The notes beneath the pieces were generated by a model. It did not search any database and was not told the origin of the DNA. It was given only the letters and a program-made list of their open reading frames with translations. Source: Tubiluchus corallicola (lineage: Eukaryota > Priapulida > Priapulimorpha > Priapulimorphida > Tubiluchidae). Taken from it: DNA of 37,242 nucleotides. This document shows positions 22,790-33,104 of this stretch, in pieces. Positions within the stretch are counted from its first letter, which is position 1. Every line of letters starts with the position of its first letter. Location: positions 1-37,242 of the forward strand of contig JAQGDQ010001509.1 of assembly GCA_030141605.1 (NCBI GenBank), read 5' to 3'. The translations under genes were made by a program, and so were the position numbers.

Positions 22790-24030
22790 GCAAAGATAAA
22801 ATAGACATATTAAAGTAAAATGCAAACATAAAGTAAACATAGCAAAGTAAGTGCAAAGATAAAATAAGCATATTAAAGTAAAATGCAAACATAAAGTAAA
22901 GTTAGCAAAGTACGTGCAAAGATAAAATAGACATATTAAAGTAAAATGCAAACACAAAGTAAGCATAGTAAAGTAAGTGCAAAGATAAAATAAGCATATT
23001 AAAGTAAAATGCAAACATAAAGTAAGCATAGCAAAGTAAGTGCAAAGATAAAATAGACATATTAAAGTAAAATGCAAACATAAAGTAAGCATAGCAAAGT
23101 AAGTGCAAAGATAAAATAGACATATTAAAGTAAAATGCAAACATAAAGTAAGCATAGCAAAGTAAGTGCAAAGATAAAATAAGCATATTAAAGTAAAATG
23201 CAAACATAAAGTAAAGTTAGCAAAGTAAGTGCAAAGATAAAATAGACATATTAAAGTAAAATGCAAACACAAAGTAAGCATAGTAAAGTAAGTGCAAAGA
23301 TAAAATAAGCATATTAAAGTAAAATGCAAACATAAAGTAAGCATAGCAAAGTAAGTGCAAAGATAAAATAGACATATTAAAGTAAAATGCAAACATAAAG
23401 TAAGCATAGCAAAGTAAGTGCAAAGATAAAATAGACATATTAAAGTAAAATGAAAACATAAAGTAAGCATAGCAAAGTAAGTGCAAAGATAAAATAGACA
23501 TATTAAAGTAAAATGCAAACATAAAGTAAGCATAGCAAAGTAAGTGCAAAGATAAAATAAGCATATTAAAGTAAAATGCAAACATAAAGTAAAGTTAGCA
23601 AAGTAAGTGCAAAGATAAAATAGACATATTAAAGTAAAATGCAAACACAAAGTAAGCATAGTAAAGTAAGTGCAAAGATAAAATAAGCATATTAAAGTAA
23701 AATGCAAACATAAAGTAAGCATAGCAAAGTAAGTGCAAAGATAAAATAGACATATTAAAGTAAAATGCAAACATAAAGTAAGCATAGCAAAGTAAGTGCA
23801 AAGATAAAATAAGCATATTAAAGTAAAATGCAAACATAAAGTAAAGTTAGCAAAGTAAGTGCAAAGACAAAATAGACATATTAAAGTAAAATGCAAACAC
23901 AAAGTAAGCATAGTAAAGTAAGTGCAAAGATAAAATAAGCATATTAAAGTAAAATGCAAACATAAAGTAAGCATAGCAAAGTAAGTGCAAAGATAAAATA
24001 GACATATTAAAGTAAACTCCAAATATAAAG
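22790..24030. repeat. 63-bp minisatellite (about 20 copies), centre only
   Basis: Unit GTGCAAAGATAAAATAGACA, then TATTAAAGTAAAATGCAAAC, then ATAAAGTAAGCATAGCAAAG, then TAA. A marked variant with GTTAGC recurs at spacings of 315, 378 and 252 bp (5, 6 and 4 units). Because 63 is divisible by three and the unit lacks stops in two minus frames, it gives a 426-codon open frame of a repeated hydrophobic 21-mer, which I do not regard as a gene. The mirrored position on the right keeps only part of one unit. Confidence 0.97.
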
Positions 24031-24511
24031 TAAGCTTACTAGCATGCAGTGCTGGTGCAGTCAACTATCCACAACAATAGTAAGTAGATATATAGGTACA
24101 ATTAGACATATAACCGAGATATAATAACTGACCACAGCTAATTATACATTTAGCATCTCCTGTCAACAAAAAAAAATAATCACAAAAAACGCTAGGAAAT
24201 GAGGTCATTTTACTTACAAAATAAAAAAAATTATGGTGTTTCAAAGTGGTAAATATGGAATACTGAATGACCTTACAATTTTTCCTCTCTGCTTTCATAA
24301 ACAAGTACATGCAGGTTTTGAATTTAGTTTACTGTTTAGAGTTTACCTGGTTGTTCTGCGTGGGTAACAGCACGTCTAATCATAATGACTCACTTCCTAG
24401 CTACAAAAAATCAATAAAATTGTAAGTGAACTTAGTAGCCAGCATTAGTAGAATCCTATGTATATTTATTTTTTTAAATCATACAACTGCACACGACATA
24501 AATGGTATATG
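24031..24511. other. central unique segment, no mirror copy
   Basis: Unique AT-rich DNA between the 63-bp array and the central LTR, absent from the right side. The frame 24065-24310 (-) shows no recognised motif. Confidence 0.5.
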
Positions 24512-24876
24512 TGTTGTGGAGATCGCTGACCTCAAGTAGAAGTGCATGGAACATTTTAGAATGTTCCGTCGGAATGACCGCCTTACCGTCCGTCTGGATT
24601 GTTCTCGAACATTTGTTCAGGAAGTTTCTACAGCGCACTATATAAGGCGAAGTAGGCTGCAGACACGGGATCGCACATCGCACACAGATCTCACAGACGT
24701 AATACTTACATTTTCAGATATACTTAAACGTTTTCCAGATTTTCACGTTTAGTATAATCATTTCTCGTTCCTTCATCTTTTTGTGTAGTAGAATTCTCGC
24801 TAAATAAAGTAGTTTTATTTTACGGCATGTTTTATGGTGTTCTCTACGAGCCTTCCGAGAGAAACAAAATACAACA
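24512..24876 (+). mobile_element. solo LTR with heat-shock elements and perfect 5-bp target duplication
   Basis: The 365-bp LTR runs from TGTTGTGGAGATCGCTG to AAAATACAACA and is flanked on both sides by ATATG (24507-24511 and 24877-24881), a perfect target-site duplication. It is the same family as the LTRs at 12484-12847 and 36986-37242 but clearly diverged from them. It carries TTCAGGAAGTTTC (heat-shock element, 24616-24628), TATATAAGG (24639-24647) and AATAAA (24803-24808). No internal retroviral region remains, so it formed by LTR-LTR recombination. The + orientation points to the right sulfotransferase copy. Confidence 0.93.
24616..24647 (+). promoter_or_regulatory. heat-shock element plus TATA box in the central LTR
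   Basis: TTCAGGAAGTTTC gives three alternating nTTCn/nGAAn units in perfect 5-bp phase, the HSF-binding consensus. It ends 10 bp before TATATAAGG. A further GAATGTTCC motif lies upstream near 24561. The arrangement matches a heat-inducible pol II promoter in the U3 part of an LTR. Confidence 0.75.
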
Positions 24877-24881
24877 ATATG

Positions 24882-25812
24882 CAAACAAGAAAGGTAAGTT
24901 GAATTTAAAAGGCATTTGTCTTAAAACTAAAATCAAACCTCGGTGTGCAAGATGTTTGCAAACTTGCAAGCAACTTTTTCATCAAACGGTTCACAATGTT
25001 TTTAGCTTCCCCCCCAAAATATTGTATTAATATGTCTTTACGTTTTGTCTTTGTATGATTAGGTATATGGTCAGCTTAGGAAAAAATTATCTTATTGTAA
25101 AACAATTTCAAACATGTGAAAGGCAGTCAAACTGTTAAAATAAAATACCTGCAAGTCCAATTTACACAAATGCAAAGACAGTGAAAACACTAGACTACGA
25201 GCCTAGAAAGGAGTAATAACCTAGAAAAAACTAGTAGGTGCGAAAGTGTAATAGCGCCTAAGTTTTTCTTCTTCGAGGTCTCATTCCATCTGTTGTAAAC
25301 ATTAGCATTAATTAAAGTATTCACCCACTCCTGTCTGCAGCTAACGGCGTAAGTTCTTCTGTTCCTAAAGATACATTTGGTTGAAGTTGTTGAATATCTT
25401 TATTTATCTTAGCTATCCAAGTTGTTTTTGGCTTGCCAAGTGGCTTTTGCCAAGGGTTTAAGGCTTCCTTTAAGACGATTCTTACTGGTGTTTCACTTGG
25501 TAATCTTAGAAGGTATCCTAGCCATCTTAATCTTCGGAACTTGGCTTTTAAACTCCAAGGAATTTCTTTCGTTCTGGTATATAATTTAAATCTTCATTTT
25601 TGATTATAAACGGCCAATTTTTATCTTTAAAACAGTCCTCAGAAGACTTTTATCAAACGTGTCAATCTGCTTTTCTTGAGTAATCGTTAATCCCCACGTT
25701 TCACTGTTGTGGATAAATATGCTGGCAACGTGAGCATTAAATAATCGAGGTCTTATGTTAAGACTTAATTTCTTGCACTTACGTTGAAAAAAGCATGCAC
25801 TGCTTTCTGTTT
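24882..25812 (+). repeat. inner, older inverted repeat, left arm
   Basis: Mirrors 26101-27000 around about 25950. Roughly 6-8% of positions differ where I compared them by eye, far more than in the outer arms. Each arm is mostly LINE 3' sequence. Confidence 0.9.
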
Positions 25813-25950
25813 TTAATATTACGTTCCTGTGTTTAGAAGAGTGCCCATATATTTGCACTTGTTTCCTTTTCCACCATCTTTTGCACTAATATATTCTTCT
25901 GTTTTTGATTAGTAGTTTGCTTGAAGAATAACTTACATCTCGTTATTAAC
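25300..25950 (-). pseudogene. LINE reverse-transcriptase ORF, 3' fragment (frameshifted), left
   Basis: On minus, fragments read in order TEEYISAKDGG, then RLFNAHVASIFIHNSETWGL, IDTFDKSLLRTVLKI, IIKNEDL, then in another frame WSLKAKFRRLRWLGYLLRLP and SETPVRIVL…KPLGKPKTTW. This is the C-terminal region after the RT palm of RTE/CR1/Jockey-type non-LTR elements (L-F-N-A-x-V…ETW…lRr-l-k-I…RxxRWLGHxxR…GRPKTTW). Frames shift at least near 25590 and 25330. No intact RT active site (YxDD) remains here. The exact clade is not assigned. Confidence 0.8.
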
Positions 25951-26100
25951 TTTTCTTACGTCTCCATATGTGACCTACTGTACTGTCACTGCTCTGTGCG
26001 TACAGTAAATTAAAAAAGCGCACTGTTAGTAAAAGTTTCTCAACGACCATACCGTGGATACCGTGGATACGCTCGATACTCTTCAAAACCAGTGGCGATC
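25813..26100. other. spacer at the centre of the inner inverted repeat
   Basis: About 290 bp without internal symmetry. Its left part still reads as LINE coding sequence on minus; its right part does not match. A short direct repeat ACCGTGGATACCGTGGATAC lies near 26050-26072. Confidence 0.6.
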
Positions 26101-26640
26101 AAACAGAAAGCGAGTGCATGCTTTTTTCAACATCAAGTGCAAGAAATTAAGTCTTAAAATAGGAGCTTCGATTATTTAATGCTCACGTTACCAGCATATT
26201 TGTGTACAACAGTGAAACATGGGGTTTAATGATTGCTGAAGAAAAGCAAAATGATATGTTTCACAGAAGTCTTCTAAGGAAAGTTCTAAAGATAAGCTGG
26301 TCATACATAATCAAAAATGAAGATTTATGCAATAGAACAAAAAAGAAATTTGTTGAAGTTCAAAATTCAAGTTCCAAAAACGGCTAGGACACCTTCTGAG
26401 ATTACCAAGTGAAACACCAGTAAGAATCGCCTTAAAACCTTGCAAAAAACCACCTGGTAAACCTAAAACAACTTGGATGGCTAAGATAAATAAAGATGTT
26501 CAACAACTTTAAATGTATCTTTAGGAGTATGAAGAACTTACGCCGTTGCTGCAGACAGGAGTGGGTGAATACTTTAATTAATGCTAATGTTTACAACAGA
26601 TGGAATGAGACCTCGAGAAGAAAAAACTTAGGCGCTGTGC
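26101..26640 (+). pseudogene. LINE reverse-transcriptase ORF, 3' fragment (frameshifted), right
   Basis: Reads YNSETWGLMIAEEKQ…LLRKVLKISWSYIIKNEDL in one frame, then in another KRLGHLLRLPSETPVRIALK and KPPGKPKTTWMAKINKD. It is the same LINE family as the left fragment, in opposite orientation. At least two frameshifts and stops make it non-functional. Small indels not shared with the left copy show the two have decayed separately. Confidence 0.82.
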
Positions 26641-27000
26641 ACTTTCGCACCTACTAGTTTTTTCTAGGTTATTACTCCTTAGGCTCATGTCTAGTGTTTT
26701 CACTGTCTTTGCATTTATTGTAAGTGGACTTGCAGGTATTCCATTCTGGGATTTGACTGCCTTTCACATGTTTGAAATTGTTTTACAATAAAGATAATTT
26801 TTTCCTAAGCTGACCATGTACTTTAATCGCTAAAGACAAAACGTAAAGACATATTAATAGAATATTTTGGGGGGGAACCTAAAAACATGGTGAACCGTTT
26901 GATGAAAAAGTTGCTTGCAAGTTTGCAAACATTTACACACCGAGGTTTGATTTTGGTTTTAAGACAAATGCCTTTTAAATTCAACTTACCTTTCTTGTTT
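26101..27000 (-). repeat. inner, older inverted repeat, right arm
   Basis: Reverse-complement partner of 24882-25812. It ends CAACTTACCTTTCTTGTTT and then joins directly to a partial 63-bp minisatellite unit at 27003, with no LTR, array or central unique segment between. Confidence 0.9.
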
Positions 27001-27209
27001 ACTGCATTTTACTTTAATATGTCTATTTTATCTTTGCACTTAAATTTAGAATTTGTATACGCATTTTGTATAAATGGGTCTGAATTGTGAAACTGAAATT
27101 TGAACATTGAAATTTTATCAAAAATGTTTCTATTATCCTGTGCTTATTAGACTTGTCTATTAAATTAATAAAAAATTTCTTTTTAGGAGGTTCTTGCCAC
27201 AAGTCTGCA

Positions 27210-27319
27210 ATGAAAACAATAAAGTCTTCCTACTTCAGCTTATTCATTTTGGTCATTGTTTCTGCTTTATCTTACCTTCTTTGGGTTAGAAGAGGTTGGA
27301 TAACCCAGCGGTCTGAGAG
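27210..27319 (+). CDS. galactose-3-O-sulfotransferase-like protein, right copy, exon 1 (membrane anchor)
   Basis: Identical to the left exon 1 over all 110 bases. It starts at ATG 27210 with MKTIKSSYF and the hydrophobic SLFILVIVSALSYLLW, and ends GAG AG|GTAAGT. An acceptor-like TTTCTTTTTAG ends at 27186. Only about 200 bp of arm sequence separates this exon from the palindrome centre, so this copy must use a different upstream region from the left one. Confidence 0.9.
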
Positions 27320-27379
27320 GTAAGTGCAGTACTCGCTGTCTCATACTTACGTCGTAACCGAATCGTGAAGCTGAGAGTA

Positions 27380-28544
27380 GGTACTGGTAGAGTTCATCTT
27401 GCAGTCAGCTGCAGCTGGTGATCTGGTATGGTACTGGTAGAGTTCACCTTGCAGTCAGCTGCAGCTGGTGATCTGGTATGGTACTGGTAGAGTTCACCTT
27501 GCAGTCAGCTGCAGCTGGTGTTCGGGTATGGTGCTGGTAGAGTTCACCTTGCAGTCAGCTGCAGCTGGTGTTCGGGTGTGGTACTGGTAGAGTTCACCTT
27601 GCAGTCAGCTGCAGCTGGTGATCTGGTATGGTACTGGTAGAGTTCACCTTGCAGTCAGCTGCAGCTGGTGATCTGGTATGGTACTGGTAGAGTTCACCTT
27701 GCAGTCAGCTGCAGCTGGTGATCTGGCATGGTACTGGTAGAGTTCACCTTGCAGTCAGCTGCAGCTGGTGATCTGGCATGGTACTGGTAGAGTTCACCTT
27801 GCAGTCAGCTGCAGCTGGTGATCTGGCATGGTACTGGTAGAGTTCACCTTGCAGTCAGCTGCAGCTGGTGATCTGGTATGGTACTGATAGAGTTCACCTT
27901 GCAGTCAGCTGCAGCTGGTGTTCGGGTGTGGTACTGGTAGAGTTCACCTTGCAGTCAGCTGCAGCTGGTGATCTGGTATGGTACTGGTAGAGTTCACCTT
28001 GCAGTCTGCTGCAGCTGGTGATCTGGTATGGTACTGGTAGAGTTCACCTTGCTGTCAGCTGCCGCTGGTGATCTGGTGTGGTACCGGTAGAGTTCACCTT
28101 GCAGTCAGCTGCCGCTGGTGATCTGGTATGATACCGGTAGAGTTCACCTTGCAGTCAGCTGCAGCTGGTGATCTGGTATGGTACCGGTAGAATTCACCTT
28201 GCAGTCAGCTGCAGCTGGTGATCTGGTGTGGTACCGGTAGAGTTCACCTTGCAGTCAGCTGCAGCTGGTGATCTGGTGTGGTACCGGTAGAGTTCACCTT
28301 GCAGTCAGCTGCAGCTGGTGATCTGGTGTGGTACCGGTAGAGTTCACCTTGCAGTCAGCTGCAGCTGGTGATCTGGTATGGTACCGGTAGAGTTCACCTT
28401 GCAGTCAGCTGCAGCTGGTGATCTGGTATGGTACCGGTAGAGTTCATCTTGCAGTCAGCTGCAGCTGGTGATCTGGCATGGTACTGGTAGAGTTCACCTT
28501 GCAGTCAGCTGCAGCTGGTGATCTGGTATGGTACTGATAGATTA
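27380..28544. repeat. 50-bp minisatellite, right arm
   Basis: Reverse complement of the left-arm array, with the same variant order and number of units (paired ends sum to 49827). Confidence 0.96.
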
Positions 28545-29205
28545 AACACAGCCGTTGTGCAGTAGCAAGATTCTAAATTTGCCAACTTTCCATGGCTTGA
28601 GTCAAAGCTTTCGTTTTATTTTTGCGTGAATGTAGTAACTAAAGGGAATGTGATATTAAATACAAGTAAATTTCACTGTAAACTCATATCTGGGTTTACC
28701 AGGCCTCATTTTTACGGATATCGCAAAAATCAAACAAAATCTGGACCGTTAAAAAGTCCTGTTTACTTTTTTTAGTTTCATTTAGTTTTGTTTATTATTA
28801 TCGCATTCAGTACAATATGCTGACATTAAGCACACAGTGACATCAAAATTATTACGTCATACTGTATTAAATTGTTATGTTTCATGCACTATCGTTATCA
28901 TAAAAGAATAATTGTACTGCAGTGGGCTAGAGAAGCAAAGGCTTGTATAAGCCCACTGTTATGTGAACATATTAGCAAAATGCAATTGTAAATTAGGTAA
29001 GAAATATGAAGAGTGAGTTAAAAATTACAAAAAACTGGAAAATCAGTCTCACTCATGTAAGTCTATTTAATATATTTGGCAAGTGGTTTTGTACAAAAGC
29101 TTTTAGGGTATAATTGTTTAGATTTAACGTAGTACAAAAAACATTTGTACAAAATGTTCGAAAATAAATACTGTCCAAAGTTTAATACACTAACATCATG
29201 TGTAT

Positions 29206-29472
29206 AGACGGCTTAGTCTAGTGGTAATGCGTCTGCTTTCCTTCTGGGAGGTCGTGAGTTCGAACCAGCGGCCGGGTAATACCAAAGACTCTAAAAATGC
29301 TACCTGCTGTTGCCCTGCCTGACGCGTGGTATTTAGGGTAAAAGTGGGGTAATAATGGTCTCTGTTATGTAGTTGTAGGTTGTTATTTACAGTCGGCGAT
29401 AATAGCTCTATGAGTTAATGTTAATTGTTGACCCAAAAGCCAACTTTAAATAAAGATTATTATTATTATTAT
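29206..29472 (+). mobile_element. tRNA-derived SINE, right arm
   Basis: A box near 29212-29224, B box GAGTTCGAACC at 29256-29266, tail AATAAAGATTATTATTATTA. The tRNA-like half is the same as the left copy, while the 3' half carries clustered differences, including a 3-bp insertion. Confidence 0.85.
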
Positions 29473-29637
29473 AGTTTATTTACATTATTGTAAACATCTT
29501 CAACATAATATCATTATTGTAGCACAGATATTTTCTTCTATTAACTTTATATTAAGAATTAAAATTTGAAAAACCATTCATAATTTAAATAACTCAGTGT
29601 GCAGTTTCTGATCTCTGTTGCCGTTTTGCTTTTGCAG

Positions 29638-30736
29638 TTTTGTCTATCGACCGACTCTCACGGCGGAAGTTCGTTACTTGATGTTGAAAAATCATCCAGA
29701 TGCGTTCAATAATAGCAGCCAGAGTAACCATAGTTTTATGTCTGCGGAACGTACGTGCAAACCCGTGCATGACATCTTCTTTCTCAAAACTCACAAGTGT
29801 GCCAGTAGTAGTCTGCAGAATATCTTCATGAGATACGGAAAGTATAATAATCTGACTTTTGTCTTACCCTCTTGGGGTAATTACCTGGGTTTCTTTCGCA
29901 AGTTTTTTCGCACTATGATGATGGAACACCCGCGTGGAGAGTACAATATCTTTTGTCATCACACGAGATACAATCCAGAGACTATTCGATCTGTTATGCC
30001 CAAAGCCAAGTTTGTGTCAATCGTACGACATCCTGCGGATCTGCTCGAATCGTTTTACTCGTTCTCCAAGTATGACAAACGTTACGGGACGGATTTCGAC
30101 ACTTACATTCGGAACCCTCGGATGTACTTCGACAAAGCTCCGCGCGCTACGCCACCGGGAAGAAATACCATGATGTTTGATTTCGGCTTGGACTTTGAAC
30201 ATTTCGATAACGAGAGGCGAATCGAAGAGAAAATTAATTCAATAAAGAACGAATTTGACTTGATTATGATTGCAGAATATTTTGACGAGTCCCTAGTTCT
30301 GTTGAGAGATTTGCTGTGTTGGGATTGGATTGACGTTGTCGTCTTCAAAGTGAATGCCAGGTTTCCTGGCAAAAAAACTCAGTTAACTGAAGAACAACGA
30401 CATTTGATAGAATCGTGGAGTAGCGCAGATATGAAACTTTACTCAACATTCAAGGAAATATTTTTTAAGAAGATTGAGGAATTTGGGAAAGAACGGATGG
30501 CTGATGATTTAGCCGCTCTGCATAATAAAACACAAGAAGTTTACGATCATTGTGTTAGCAACATGGTAACTAAGGACGAAATACAGAACACGAAGTTGAA
30601 AAGCTGGTCTCCGGATGTCTACAACTTTAAACTGAAGTCCAATGATACAATTTGTATTGATCTTGCCAAAGCTGAGTTGCCATTCACAACTGAACTCAAA
30701 CGTAAACTTTGGCCAAACAGAACTTTTACTGTTTAA
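29638..30736 (+). CDS. galactose-3-O-sulfotransferase-like protein, right copy, exon 2 (catalytic)
   Basis: Second, intact copy of the PAPS-dependent galactose 3-O-sulfotransferase-like enzyme (402 aa with exon 1 at 27210-27319). The translation of this exon is identical to the left copy, including FLKTHKCASSS and FVSIVRHPADLLESFYSF. It carries no stop or frameshift, ending WPNRTFTV-TAA. The two copies point away from each other, with start codons 4.6 kb apart across the palindrome centre. Its 5' side carries an LTR promoter in sense orientation, while the left copy instead faces the 63-bp minisatellite. Human relatives are GAL3ST1-4; I cannot tell which is closest. Either a true duplicated gene or, if the assembly is wrong, one gene read twice. 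Confidence 0.93.
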
Positions 30737-31482
30737 TCAGCTCTGAATCTCTAGATGTTAACATCGAATCTCTATCTTTGCAGCTTACACAGTTTATATG
30801 TGCGCTTGCATAACAAAATCGTCCATAAGTCGGCAATTAATGTTTTCTAGTTATTCACGTATTCTGAATCTCCATTTCATGAGGATCATTTTGATAATAA
30901 CTTCAACACTCTATGTTATTTCTAAGCTGAGATAATCCACATTGAAGTTGAGGTGCAGTCTATGCAGTGAAAAACATAATCTTGAGAAAATCGCTGTTAA
31001 AGTCAGCCATTGTTTTGTGTCGCGTTTCTACAAAACACTTAGCAACAGCACTAGCAAAGTGTGAGAACCATTTTGTAAGAACACATTGAAGTTACGTTTA
31101 AATCCAGTAGATGGCTCTTCCTGGTGAAAATTTGGGCTTGACAACAGAAAAAACCCTAAGCTAAATGACAGCCTTTCTTGCAATTGCAGTACTACTTTGT
31201 AAACAGAGAAGTGAGCATGGCGTTATAAAATTAAATTTTTATTATTTTTTGAACATTTTCTTGATAATTTTATGCTAGAATATAACATTCCAATATATTT
31301 TCCATTTGTCTTCATAAAAAAATGAAAAAGTAACATTAGGCCAAAATTTTGGTGCATTCTACTTTAAAGCATCAGAACGTAGTTTTAACTATACCGACTT
31401 ATGAATGGTTTTGGTTTGCAAGCACACATATTACATGTAGAAGTGTAATGTGCAAAATATTTTAATGTCAGTGAGTAACTGA
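30737..31482 (+). other. 3' flank / probable 3' UTR of the right sulfotransferase copy
   Basis: Mirror of 18347-19093 except for the divergent patch at 30835-30871. No other feature recognised. Confidence 0.4.
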
Positions 31483-31979
31483 TGTGACAAATCATGGAGT
31501 CCTGCAGAGAATTTGTAACAAATCATGGAGTCCTGCAGAGAATTTGTAACAAATCATAGAGTCCTGCAGAGAATTTGTAACAAATCATGGAGTCCTGCAG
31601 AGAATTTGTAACAAATCATGGAGTCGTGCAGAGAATTTGTGACAAATCATGGAGTCCTGCAGAGAATTTGTGACAAATCATGGAGTACTGCAGAGAATTT
31701 GTAACAAATCATGGAGTCGTGCAGAGAATTTGTAACAAATCATGGAGTCCAGCAGAGAATTTGTGACAAATCATGGAGTCCTGCAGAGAATTTGTAACAA
31801 ATCATGGAGTCCTGCAGAGAATTTGTGACAAATCATGGAGTCCTGCAGAGAATTTGTGACAAATCATGGAGTACTGCAGAGAATTTGTAACAAATCATGG
31901 AGTCGTGCAGAGAATTTGTAACAAATCATGGAGTCCAGCAGAGAATTTGTGACAAATCATGGAGTCCTGCAGAGAATTT
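31483..31979. repeat. 31-bp tandem repeat, right arm
   Basis: Reverse complement of 17850-18346, with the same succession of unit variants. Confidence 0.95.
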
Positions 31980-32650
31980 CACTTGAAAGAAATTATCATG
32001 AGTATAGGTTGACATTTTCGTGTGAAGATCGTTTGAGCTGAAGATTGTGACAGATTGTAAAATGTCCAAGCGTTTAGTAGAAACATGTTCATTAGAAACA
32101 GTGTTTTTGTAACAGAAGTTCATGAGAAAAACTGATAAAAACCAAAAGTAACAGGTTGCCTTTGCTTCAAGGGTTAGTATGCAATATACAATGTAGATCA
32201 GTGAGCCCTCGCCATAGACATATACCATGTGGGCCACACAATCTGATAAAAGAACTTTTGTTTTTTGTGCATTGGGCTATGGACCAAATAAGATTGGGAA
32301 CCAGCATCCCACCGCTGTAAATAATTTATGTTTACTTATGTACGGATTGTAAATATAGCTTATTTAATTTTACATGCAGCAGCTTATTAAAACTGCAATT
32401 AATAAGTTACTCGAATTCTGTGTATGTTCATAATATGATAGTCATAAACCATGAGGTATATTCCAAATTGCAAATCATAATGATTTTTATTATGTAGTAC
32501 TAGCATAATTAATACTTTCAAAGGTGTAGGCTCTATTTTAAAGGTCTAGACATTTGGTGAGTACAAATCAGTGTTACAGAGATTGCTTTTATTCGTCAAG
32601 GAAATGAAATGACATGATTTTGCTTTTGTTAACGTGGATGTATCATATAC
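31980..32650. other. intergenic, mirror of 17179-17849
   Basis: Same content as the left arm, including the single hAT-like end near 32318. No gene. Confidence 0.4.
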
Positions 32651-33104
32651 CAGTGGCGGATACAGGCTCCAGAAAAAGGGTGGGTCCAACGAAAAAGCGG
32701 CTAGGGGGTCTGGGGAACCCCAGCCGGCTACCAATGTATTTTACTGAATTTTAGAACATTTTTCTTACTGTTTCCTCGAGCAAATTCAATAGTTTAAAAC
32801 TCATTATGTCACCTCAAACTTTTGACTCTTAACTACACACCAATATACTAGCATACATCCTAGTATAGCATATAATTGCGCACAGCGACATCTTTGCCTA
32901 AAACTTCAATTATCACTTAAAGGGCACAAACGCTTTTACACTAAAATCATTAATGCAGAACTTTTTACTCGATATAAGTCATTAAAAGCTGCCACTAAAC
33001 GTTCTAAAGCTTATAATCCAGAGAAACATTCACTTGGCGTGCTGTAACTGCTACTACGAAAGGGGGGGCTGTCCTCTTGGGACCACCCCCTAAATCCGCC
33101 ACTG
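32651..33104. mobile_element. MITE with CAGTGGCGGAT termini, right arm
   Basis: Mirror of 16725-17178, with a couple of substitutions visible near 32832-32861. Confidence 0.75.

Larger units (their letters stand above)
12591..22824 (+). repeat. giant inverted repeat, left arm
   Basis: At least 10.2 kb, mirrored by 27003-37242. Paired coordinates sum to 49827 near the centre, 49830 after the SINE, 49829 across most of the arm and 49833 beyond the (TA)n tract. Only a few small indels therefore separate the arms. Coding exons, minisatellite variant order and transposons all match. The inner edge lies inside the first 63-bp minisatellite unit (TAAAATGCA). The outer edge is at or left of 12591, because the window ends before the mirror image runs out. 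Confidence 0.97.
27320..29637 (+). other. sulfotransferase intron, right copy
   Basis: GTAAGT at 27320 to TTTTGCTTTTGCAG ending at 29637, phase 2. It holds the 50-bp minisatellite and the SINE. 28545-29205 is otherwise featureless. Confidence 0.88.

Noticed and set aside
22784-24064. 426-codon open frame on - made of 20 repeats of a hydrophobic 21-residue peptide
   Set aside because: It exists only because a 63-bp AT-rich minisatellite unit is a multiple of three and lacks stops. A second minus frame is also open over much of it, the start has no recognisable context, and the array is absent from the other arm.
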